This document shows positions 55,952-64,000 of a stretch of DNA of 64,000 bases, one piece after another. The position numbers and the translations under genes were made by a program. The number at the start of each line of letters is the position of its first letter. The first letter of the stretch is position 1. Location of the stretch: the NCBI GenBank assembly GCA_019096065.1, contig JAGUCH010000002.1:8878501-8942500 (forward strand), given 5' to 3'. This DNA is from Paracyclopina nana. Its lineage: Eukaryota; Arthropoda; Copepoda; Cyclopoida; Cyclopettidae. The notes beneath the pieces are model-generated. The model did not search any database. It saw only the letters and a list, made by a program, of their open reading frames with translations, and was not told the origin of the DNA.

Positions 55952-58618
55952 TCAATGAGATCGAGCAATGTCTGAAAAGTACTCGAGGACATCATTGATT
56001 GTGAAATCTAGAGCAACTTGTGACCCAGGGTAGCATCTCTGAATGAGATCTTCAATGCACTTGTATTGCTGTATAAATTCCTCCTGCATTGCCCGCCACA
56101 CGACTTGAATCAGGCTTTCTTCCTCACACAAATGGCGCTCCACTTTCTTGTAGAGGCTGTCAAGGCCCTTCCTTACTTCCCGACCAGGATAATTATTGAT
56201 AACCTTTCTCAGCTCTTGCTTGCTATACGCAAGTTGGTAGCTGATTTCCGACTCTTTGACACCAGCAGCAACCAAGGTTTGGATTCCATCAAAGAAATTG
56301 TTCAACTTCTCCAGTGGCCTCCCAAAGTATTGAGTCACATATGCTTTCAAAGCATCGTTATACCTTTGCCGAACGTCCTTTTTGGCAACTTCAAGAAGGG
56401 CAATTTTCATGTGAGCCAACAACGAATGGAGATGATGGAAATTCTCCATTTTGATGACTTCAGCTGGTGTTTTGGTATGCTCCCTTGAAATTCTGATAAT
56501 TGAATTGACCATTTCCATCACTAGACTAGTATACCATTTTTCGAGGTCACTTCTGCGCTCAGAACTCTTGAAAATTCCCTCGGTTGTGTCAATGAACTTT
56601 TCAAAATTGCTCACAAACGGGAGAATTCCACATTTTGCTCGTTTGGGTGCTCTAGCTTCTTCTATCGATCTTTTCTGGGCCTCCATGAAACGGTCAAAGT
56701 TACGCTTAATCTTGACAAGCACTAGCCCCAGAGTGATGGCTAAGAATGACCCAGTATCTTGGGCTGACAAGACGTGCTTGCTCAGCCGAACCAATGCATG
56801 AAGTGTAAAGAAACTATCAGCCTTTTCATAGGTGGATATAAAGCCAAGCAGTTCGTGCTCTAGCGTAGGGAAGCTTTCAGCCATCATGTTGCGAGCTTCT
56901 TCCATCGCAGATTTGGCTTTTTTTGCATCCTGGTGGTTAGGATCTTTGGCAATTTGGTCCATTTTGAAAAATTTTATGCTGAAATGCTGTTCATCATGGC
57001 AAACGCTCTCCAGTTCTATTAATATGGTTTCCATGACATCATCGAATCTTTCTCTTTCGGACAACGACCATTCCGAGCCAAGTGAATCATTGTCATTACC
57101 AAGAAGGCCTCCAGGGCCACCAAATCTGGAAGCGGCTTTTTTACTGCCAACCAAGTCAGCACTCGATCCAGATACTGACCCGGCCACTGCTGCAGGTAGT
57201 TTGCTTCCGCTGATTTTAAATCGGGCTGCCTCGAAGAAGAGTCGAAGGTCCTTTTCATACAGCTTACAAACTGAAGTTCTGTAAATGGACTGAAGATTGG
57301 CAAAACTCGCTGGGTCCATAGCTTTTAGCCAATGGACGAGCTCCGCGTACTTGGCCAATTCACGATGGATATGCCTCCGTTTCGTCAATTTCAGTTGGCT
57401 CACTGACGGTCCAGACATATCAGCCAAGTTGTCGGTATCGTTGCCCACATGCACAAACAGATTATTCAAATACCTTGTGATTCCTTTGGAGAATTTCTCT
57501 TTCCTTTTTTCGCACAATCGAACCTGGTCTTGAACAGCGGCGAGTTTCAGGAGCCTAGGGTCGATGTCGGACAAATCAAGAGCTGCCTCCAGAGCTTTAG
57601 CAGCCTTGATGGCATCCCGTAGCTTTTGAGGGTTGCTAAAATCTGGCTCAGATAGCACTTGCTGCTGTGCATAAGTCAAATCTAAATGCGATACCAAATG
57701 CTCCAACTTATTGTAAAGTTTCTTGTTATTAGCGTTGACAGTTTCAAAGTTTCCACCACCAGTGTCCATTTTTTCCATCGAGTCTCGAACATTTTCGAGC
57801 AAGTTGTCATACTGATTCAGTCTTGACTCGAGGCTCTCTGCATGGTTGATGGCTTTTTCAAGCATGTCCATCAATTTGTCAATGGACTCTTCGCTAGCCA
57901 TGATAGAATAAATATTGTCTCCGTCCAAGATGTTCAGTTGTCTGCTGAGCTCCTCAACGAACAGGTCGGCATTGGTGACAGCATGTTCGCAGCCCTTCAT
58001 CAAAGCCATCAAATCGGAGGCTTCTCTGTCACTCATGGCTTGGTAGGTTTCATCCGCCTCGTCCTTACCCATCATCGGCCACGATGTTTTCTGCTCTTCT
58101 TTTTCGTCGGTTTTGTGACCTTTGCTCTTCAGAGTCTCTTCCAAAACAAGATCCGGCGGCAAATTATTCAAAGAAATCTTCCTCACTGCGCCTACACCAC
58201 TGCCTCTATCCGAAAGGGTGATGAGAGCAATTAAGAATCGTTTTTTCTCTTCGTAGTTGATTGCTTTGTAAGAGAAAACCTTATCACCAAATCCTAGCTC
58301 AAAATCACCCGGAAATTCCTCCTCGTTTTCCTTATGCTTTCCATCGACATGTCGGAGCTCTTGCAAAGACCAGGTTCTCTTCTTTTTTGGCACGTCGCCC
58401 CTTTTATCTGTGCCTTTGACTTCCACTATGCTGATACTGAACTGACCATGATGCTGAAATCGGTCGATTTCACTAACAAGGCATAAGTGCACATCCTTGT
58501 TGGATTTGTTCTTGTCTTTTTCATTGCTTGCAGTCTTGATGCAATGCACCATGCTCATAAGTTGTTCATTGTTGGGAGTGAACAGCTCCCGTTGAAGTTT
58601 GAGTTGAATGCCGCTCAT
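55952..58618 (-). CDS. EXOC1: Exocyst complex component 1 (Sec3)
   Basis: Exocyst subunit that tethers secretory vesicles to PI(4,5)P2-containing plasma membrane. A single frame of 888 residues without introns, near the vertebrate length (~894). The N-terminal PH-like Sec3 domain is at ~1-140 (MSGIQLKLQRELFTPNNEQ .. YEEKKRFLIALITLSDR). Then come coiled coil and the long helical Sec3 C-terminal domain (GCEHAVTNADLFVEELSRQL, KAKCGILPFVSNFEKF, LCEEESLIQVVWRAMQEEF). I chose the ATG at 58618 because it aligns with the family start; an ATG five codons upstream is in frame. MTHFS ends only ~110 bp upstream on the same strand. Confidence 0.95.
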   Translation of the reverse strand: MSGIQLKLQRELFTPNNEQLMSMVHCIKTASNEKDKNKSNKDVHLCLVSEIDRFQHHGQFSISIVEVKGTDKRGDVPKKKRTWSLQELRHVDGKHKENEEEFPGDFELGFGDKVFSYKAINYEEKKRFLIALITLSDRGSGVGAVRKISLNNLPPDLVLEETLKSKGHKTDEKEEQKTSWPMMGKDEADETYQAMSDREASDLMALMKGCEHAVTNADLFVEELSRQLNILDGDNIYSIMASEESIDKLMDMLEKAINHAESLESRLNQYDNLLENVRDSMEKMDTGGGNFETVNANNKKLYNKLEHLVSHLDLTYAQQQVLSEPDFSNPQKLRDAIKAAKALEAALDLSDIDPRLLKLAAVQDQVRLCEKRKEKFSKGITRYLNNLFVHVGNDTDNLADMSGPSVSQLKLTKRRHIHRELAKYAELVHWLKAMDPASFANLQSIYRTSVCKLYEKDLRLFFEAARFKISGSKLPAAVAGSVSGSSADLVGSKKAASRFGGPGGLLGNDNDSLGSEWSLSERERFDDVMETILIELESVCHDEQHFSIKFFKMDQIAKDPNHQDAKKAKSAMEEARNMMAESFPTLEHELLGFISTYEKADSFFTLHALVRLSKHVLSAQDTGSFLAITLGLVLVKIKRNFDRFMEAQKRSIEEARAPKRAKCGILPFVSNFEKFIDTTEGIFKSSERRSDLEKWYTSLVMEMVNSIIRISREHTKTPAEVIKMENFHHLHSLLAHMKIALLEVAKKDVRQRYNDALKAYVTQYFGRPLEKLNNFFDGIQTLVAAGVKESEISYQLAYSKQELRKVINNYPGREVRKGLDSLYKKVERHLCEEESLIQVVWRAMQEEFIQQYKCIEDLIQRCYPGSQVALDFTINDVLEYFSDIARSH

Positions 58619-58731
58619 TTTGGGAGGTGTCACTCCAGTGAGAGTGAATTGACAGGTAAGTGAAATTTGTTGTTCTAATCCAAGTTGTTTCCCGACTTCT
58701 TTATTCGTTTTGCATAAAAAGCCAAAATACT

Positions 58732-59361
58732 TCAGAATATCACACGATCGATGTAAAAATCGTGATCGCTCATTGGCAAATCAGACACAATTTGCTCCTT
58801 GAAGGCCAAGGCAACTGTGAAAGGTCGAACAGCCTTTTTTGAAGCTTTGCTAAGGTATGTATCATAGTAGCCAGCACCTCTGCCCATTCTGGCTCCAAAG
58901 ATAGTAAAAGCAAGGCCAGGCACAAGCATAACATCAAGTCCATGTTCCAACGCTTCGGGACGAATGTCATCGTCTTTGTGCTGCTTGATATTCCATTTGG
59001 TGAGAGGAAGAGCTTCAAACTCCTCCATGCTTCGCAGTTGAAGCATTTCCATAAAGTTACCACCACTGAAGTACCTCGGAATATAGACAGTTTTCTTTTT
59101 CAGAGCATCTTTCAGGATGTCAGTTGTGTCAACTTCGTCTGACATGCTCAGGTAAAGTGATATTGAACTCGCATTTACGTATTCAGGCATCGAAAGGATT
59201 TTTTCAGTGATTTGTTTGGACTGGAGAGCTCTTTCACTATGGGGAACTGCGGCGATTTTACGCTTCATTTCCTTACGGAGAATTTTCTTGGCCTCCTTCA
59301 GATCATTTGCAATACTCGCCATATTCCTCGAGCCCACGTTAGCAAGCGAAAACATGTTCAT
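58732..59361 (-). CDS. MTHFS: 5-formyltetrahydrofolate cyclo-ligase
   Basis: ATP-dependent conversion of 5-formyl-THF to 5,10-methenyl-THF in one-carbon metabolism. Single exon, 209 residues as in vertebrates. The N-terminal basic helix (KKILRKEMKRKIAAVP), SLYLSMSDEVDTTDIL, VYIPRYF, the DVMLVPGLAFT strand and the substrate/phosphate loop GRGAGYYDTYL are all present. An alternative start at residue 14 (MASIAND) would drop a short N-terminal extension that could be mitochondrial. Confidence 0.94.
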   Translation of the reverse strand: MNMFSLANVGSRNMASIANDLKEAKKILRKEMKRKIAAVPHSERALQSKQITEKILSMPEYVNASSISLYLSMSDEVDTTDILKDALKKKTVYIPRYFSGGNFMEMLQLRSMEEFEALPLTKWNIKQHKDDDIRPEALEHGLDVMLVPGLAFTIFGARMGRGAGYYDTYLSKASKKAVRPFTVALAFKEQIVSDLPMSDHDFYIDRVIF

Positions 59362-59737
59362 CGTTCACAGCCTTCGCACCTCGCAACAAACTTGTTTGGT
59401 CTGCCCCTGCTCCGCACTGACATAACTAATCTGGTAACTCCTCAGACTATAATTCTGAAAAGCAAAATGAAGAGCTCATAATATTGTGTGAAACAAGTTT
59501 TAGCCAAAATAGTTAGTTAATTTACCATGAACGAAAAATTATTACATAGGAACATCAATTGTTTGTGAAATATGCTGATATTCAAAAAGGAATATTTCAT
59601 GGATTGCTCAATTTGCCTCTTTCCGCCATCTTTCTGCTGTTTACTTGCTGAGACGAGAGCTGGATCGACAGCAGCAACTTCGAGTGGTGAACAACCAGCC
59701 ATTTCATCTCATTATCAAGCGTTTGTAGAGGTTTATC

Positions 59738-60492
59738 ATGGCTGTCAAGTATGCAAAAGCCATTCTTGTTGCTGTCGCAGTTCTGAATTGAACTTTTTTA
59801 TTGCAGCCACTTGAGAGTTTTTTCCCGAGGCCTTTCCACCTCTGTCGGCCGACTTCAGCTCGTACAGCCTCCAGTTCAAGTGTACGGCACCGAAGGTCGT
59901 TATGCCACAGCTCTCTACTCAGCTGCCTCCAAGAAGAAGAGCCTCGAAGTCGTGGAGAAGGACTTGAAGACTTTTAATGATGTTTTGAAAAAAGATGGCC
60001 GGCTCTCTGACTTTTTGGCTGACCCCTCCATTCAGAAGTCTTTGAAGGCCGATGGCCTCTCCGGTGCATGTGACAAGCTCAAGATGAACGAGCTGACCAA
60101 GAATTTGTTTCTTGCATTGGCCGAAAACGGAAGGTTTAACTTGGCCGGAGCTGTCTCCAGCTCATTCAGCACTCTCATGGCAGCTCACCGAGGCGAAGTT
60201 GTTTGCGAAGTCATCACAGCTAAGGTGAAATACTATACATCCAAAATTGCCAAAAGTAAACCATTGTACTATAATTGTTCTTTTTATGCAGGCCCTTGAT
60301 GCAGCCATGAAGAAAGAGGTCGAGGCTGCCATCAATGGATTTTTGGAAAAAGGACAAAAAAGCTTGATCAACTACAAGGTTGATGCTGACATTATTGGGG
60401 GTATGGTGGTGTCAATCGGTGACAAGTTTGCAGACATGTCGATTGCATCCAAGATGAAGAAGTACACAGAGCTCATCAAGATCGTCGCCTAA
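59738..60492 (+). CDS. ATP5PO: ATP synthase subunit O, mitochondrial (OSCP)
   Basis: Peripheral-stalk subunit joining F1 to the stator. Three exons (59738-59748, 59807-60224, 60292-60492) give 209 residues, the normal size. The first exon has only 11 coding bases; joined to exon 2 it reads as an Arg/Ser-rich mitochondrial presequence. Then VQPPVQVYGTEGRYATALYS, the N-domain helices, and the C-terminal strand pair DADIIGGMVVSIGDKFADMS typical of OSCP/AtpH. Confidence 0.95.
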
Positions 60493-60614
60493 GCTAATTA
60501 TTGTTTTTCCGTTCAGTTGCAAGAGAGCAGTCTTACCTAAATAAATCAAAATTTCGAAAATTCCGTTGCATCAACGTAAGAAAAATGATATTGAGGGAAG
60601 GGTCTGTAACTAAA

Positions 60615-61340
60615 GATGCGTTGGATGACTTAGATGATAATCTTTGTCATCTACATTACCACCGTTTTTGGTCCACATATACATGATGTTTGCCGATCAT
60701 CTACATTTGTGCCACATTTAGATGAAAGCGTCTAGCTATGCTGAGTTACTTTAAAGCTAATATTAAGCTACAACAGAACTTTTTTATATTTATATTACAC
60801 CTCCCATTGGGCCAATCTACATAAATACCAAAGTAAAAGAAATTGAAATCAAGAGTTTCCGCAGAATTTTCTAACTAAACTGTTCTTTTCCAAAATACTA
60901 CTGGCTTTCTAAATGAAGCATGAGAAGTGAGCCCAAAACACCAACTTTTCAAATTCGTTTTTAGGAATACATCAAGTGAAATATTCTTCTTTTTCTGGCT
61001 CTAATTTTTTCAAGCTTTTTGGCCCAATGAAATTAGATTTAAAAATATAGTTCTTTAATTACTTTACTTTTTCCTAAATTCATATTTTAAAAGAGCCTTG
61101 TGTTATAAGGGAGCAATATTTGAAAGGCCAGCATTTGCTTGAGCTTTGTTAATGTATAATATCATCTATGCTTGGTCCTATAATAGATGGATGAATGTAT
61201 TTAAACCCCACCAGAGCGCAAGAAAGTAACTATCCAAATATAAGTGAGGATAGACAAAAATCATCTATATTTCGACTGAAACGGTGCAAATATAGATGAC
61301 GAAGATGATCGCATAAGCCATCTTAATCATCTAACGCACC
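60615..61340. mobile_element. ~725-bp MITE-like repeat
   Basis: GATGCGTTGGATGACTTAGATG at the left pairs with the complement of CATCTTAATCATCTAACGCACC at the right. Inner TCATCTA motifs repeat in both orientations. Target duplication not resolved. Confidence 0.5.
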
Positions 61341-62294
61341 TATTTATTTATACAGAGCGGAAGTGGAAGTATCTTGCAGTGGCTGTAATGCTTTCAAAAA
61401 TCATTTTCAGTGGCCCTCAGGAGCTGAAATGATGGGTTAAAATGACAAAAAACCCTGCTTGAAGAGTTTTTGTCGTTTTGAGAGGGGGTCAGATAATATT
61501 TTGATGCTAATTGTGGATGTTATTGCATAAAAAATTAATTTCGGCTCCATTTTTTTTAAGCGCGCGTAGCCCTGTAAGGAAATAGTTTAGTTGTTTTAGA
61601 GATCGGTATATATTTTATTGTTGGTATTTTTAGGCCATAGCACTCTCTTTATTTTCTTAACATTAAAATAAACTGTTCTTTTTCATTTGCTTGACTTTAG
61701 AGTGCAAAAGCCAAAACCTTCAACAAAAATTGAATGCTCTGTATAACTATTTTATCTTAATAACATTTTTCGATTTGGTACTAAACCCAAAAAAATTTAC
61801 CTAAACAAATTCCTAACAACTAACCTCAAGGTTGAGCTCGCCCCCGGCTGTTCACATTACGGACGCAAGCATCCAGTTAGTATGGACCCAATAGAAAGAA
61901 ATTAAAGCTTAGGTTTGAGAAATTGACGAGCTTGTAATAAAGGAGTCAAGTTACACAAAAACTGCTGCCTATTGCAAGCACAGCATTCATATGTGAGGCC
62001 GATAAAACCTCATTGTCTGTAATTGGATCTACATCAAGAACAAAAGGCTTTAGCTGATAATACACATGAAATCATTATTTTCTTAAGTAATCAGCAACAT
62101 TAAACTTTTTCATTTTGAATGCTTCAGTTCTAAATGAGAGCATTCTGTATATTCGGTAATGATAGAATAGCTACATCAGACACACCTCAACATTACAAAT
62201 AGGAAGGATCGAAATGAAAAATAATGTGAAGAGGGTAGGCAAAATGAGGCGTTGAGTGCCATGCAGCAGGTACGAAAATGCTGAGATGATCTTT
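61341..62294. other. Intergenic region, no gene seen
   Basis: AT-rich, short ORFs only. Includes the 3' flank of SNRPD2. Confidence 0.4.
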
Positions 62295-62713
62295 TCATTT
62301 GCTGCCTCCTTGAGGGTTTCTGAGCACAAGAATGACAGAGTCACCTCTCAAGAACATCTTGCTGATGTATCTGTCCTTATTGACCGGCTTGGCCTTCTTT
62401 TTTCCTAAAACAAAACATAGACGGTTAGATCAGCTCTTTTACATCAGTGCTATCTCTCACCTTTGCCAGTTCTAGGCATTTCAGTCCACATTTCCTTGAC
62501 GTTTTCGAGAACCATGTTACAATGGCGGTCAAAAGCCTTGACTCGACCAACGAGCTTTTTGTTGTTTCTGCAATTGATCAACACTTGGGTATTGTTCTTC
62601 ACCGATTGTGTCAAGACGGAAAGAGGACCAGTGTTGAACTCTTCCTCTTCGCGCTTATCCAGCTCCTCCGGAGTCATTTCTGTCTTGGGCTTATTTGTCA
62701 GTGCGGACGCCAT
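62295..62713 (-). CDS. SNRPD2: Small nuclear ribonucleoprotein Sm D2
   Basis: Sm-ring subunit of spliceosomal U1, U2, U4 and U5 snRNPs. Two exons (62461-62713, 62295-62404) give 120 residues. Nearly invariant: [20 protein letters not shown], Sm1 motif [33 protein letters not shown], and Sm2 motif in exon 2 ([19 protein letters not shown]). Head-to-head with POLD2. Confidence 0.97.
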
Positions 62714-63167
62714 TGTTTACAATTGTTGTGTCCTGGTTTAGGGCGAAATCCGGACGAGATCAGGTTTTTCAAACGTTCTTTGAATAATCGTCGCGATGTT
62801 ATTTAGCGTTGTTTATTTCAGAGAAACGAGCTCGACAAAACACCTCGATTTCCCCTCAATTTCAAAATTTATTATTTACCTCTGAGAAACCAATCATTAA
62901 TTCTCAATTACATTTCTTTTCTGCTATACTTTTAAAACTTCATTTCTTTTCTAGCATTTTCTTGGTGTCCCAACAAGTGAGTTAAGCATTATGATGAAAT
63001 CAACTGAGCCAATTTGCCTGAAATTTTTCAGATTCACTCTCATCTGCCCTCTTAGCCGAAATATCTGCCTGCCTTACTACTTTTCATTTCCAAAACACTT
63101 CACGTATTTTATGTGAGCCACTGGCGCCAAAAGTATAGAACGGGGAAAAATTCTGTAGTAGTTAGCG
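62714..63167. promoter_or_regulatory. Divergent promoter region SNRPD2/POLD2
   Basis: 454 bp between opposing start codons, AT-rich, without a clear TATA element. Promoter role inferred from arrangement. Confidence 0.4.
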
Positions 63168-64000
63168 ATGCAGCTCCTCTCCCCCATTCAAGGTAACAAT
63201 GAAGAATGTTGTCAAGTTGAATATGACAGGGTTGCTTCATCCGTTGTCGACAAATCTGATCAATTTGCCATGTCCGTCGGCAAGCGTGATTACCAAAGAC
63301 AGTAAGGTTTACTTTGAAGTAATCAGTTATTGCATTAATTTACCCGTGATTTTTTAACAGATACTTCCATATTTATGGACATAGATTAGAAGCTCTTAGG
63401 GAGAGGGTTGTCAAGTCAGTGAGGGAAAAATATGGTGACAAGGTGAGCATAAAGCGCTTGAGCGAGTTGGACGAAATAGAAGACGGCAAAAATGCTGTTG
63501 TCATTGGAACATTGTTCAAAAACCAAATATTCAAGCCCAACATTTTGAATGAAGTTGGCGAAGAGAACGCCATGACAAATGAAGCAACTGAGGAAAAGGA
63601 TGAACTGGGGAAATTCGTTGATGACTCTGACGAACTTGTTTTGGAAGATGAACTTCAAAGGGCAAGGTTGTACTTTGGTGACCAAGCCAAGAAGAACGGA
63701 CTGACTGTTGGCCAATTTGTCACGGGGGTCGTATGCGGTATCCTCGGATCTATGGTTCCTAGTGAAGAAGCAAAAGGAGGAGGAAAGTTCAAAGTGGAGG
63801 ATATGTTTTTTCCTCATTGCCCAGCTTCGAAGAAGCAAACTTCAGAAGTGAAGGAAGAGAGGTACTTGGCATTTGTGTCCGGTTTAGAACTGAACGAATC
63901 GTCATCTGTAAAATGTCTTGGAGCATTAGAATTGGCCACTTCTTGGATCACCGGAGAAGCTGGAGAGTTGAGTGATCAATTGAGAAATTCGAAAATTGAA
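63168..64000 (+). CDS. POLD2: DNA polymerase delta subunit 2, 5' part (runs off the window)
   Basis: Non-catalytic B subunit of the replicative polymerase delta. Exon 1 (63168-63301) and exon 2 (63361 onward, open to the window end) join in frame. Recognisable family blocks are the OB-fold start (YFHIYGHRLEALRERV), NAVVIGTLFKNQIFKPNIL, DELVLEDELQRARLYFG, VTGVVCGILGSM and FKVEDMFFPHCP. About 257 residues are visible; the phosphoesterase-like domain must lie to the right. Confidence 0.93.

Overview
The window looks like nuclear DNA of an invertebrate animal. Genes carry GT..AG introns of about 50-70 bp and the encoded proteins are metazoan: bestrophin, Maelstrom, GRASP, exocyst Sec3, secreted group XII PLA2, NF-YC, SLBP, HAUS1. 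Base composition is AT-rich outside genes. I cannot name the phylum; a protostome is a guess.

Layout. 1-17.5 kb is nearly gene-free and packed with non-autonomous DNA transposons: palindromic MITEs, an 8-bp-TSD family with internal motifs that switch orientation, hAT-type and Harbinger-type elements, a 2-kb element with minisatellite ends, and a tRNA-like relic. Three weak exon candidates on the minus strand lie in it. 18.2-38.5 kb is a compact housekeeping block: CTR9 (-), NFYC (+), SLBP (-), a tandem C2 protein (-), bestrophin (-), GRASP/GORASP (+), HAUS1 (+), PLA2G12 (-), maelstrom (+), CSNK2B (-), PRIM1 (+), MRPL36 (-). Only two hAT-type MITEs interrupt it, both between genes. 38.6-47.3 kb is a second repeat desert. 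It holds a three-level nest of transposons, each level with its own target-site duplication (5 bp, 8 bp, TTAA), and a 2.7-kb foldback element with an 8-bp duplication and four internal satellite types. 47.4-64 kb returns to genes: a membrane protein with Lin-12/Notch repeats and a kelch propeller (-), a small secreted-peptide candidate (+), a young non-autonomous LTR retrotransposon with apparently identical LTRs, EXOC1 (-), MTHFS (-), OSCP/ATP5PO (+), SNRPD2 (-) and the 5' part of POLD2 (+).

The genes belong to separate basic processes: transcription (CTR9, NFYC), histone mRNA processing (SLBP), replication (PRIM1, POLD2), splicing (SNRPD2), mitosis (HAUS1), secretion (GRASP, EXOC1), mitochondria (OSCP, bL36m) and transposon silencing (MAEL). 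They are not a pathway cluster. Neighbours are tightly spaced, often head-to-head or tail-to-tail. The most unusual items are the nested transposon stack, the foldback element and the LNR-kelch type II membrane protein. Exon boundaries come from splice consensus plus reading-frame continuity; most were checked for phase.
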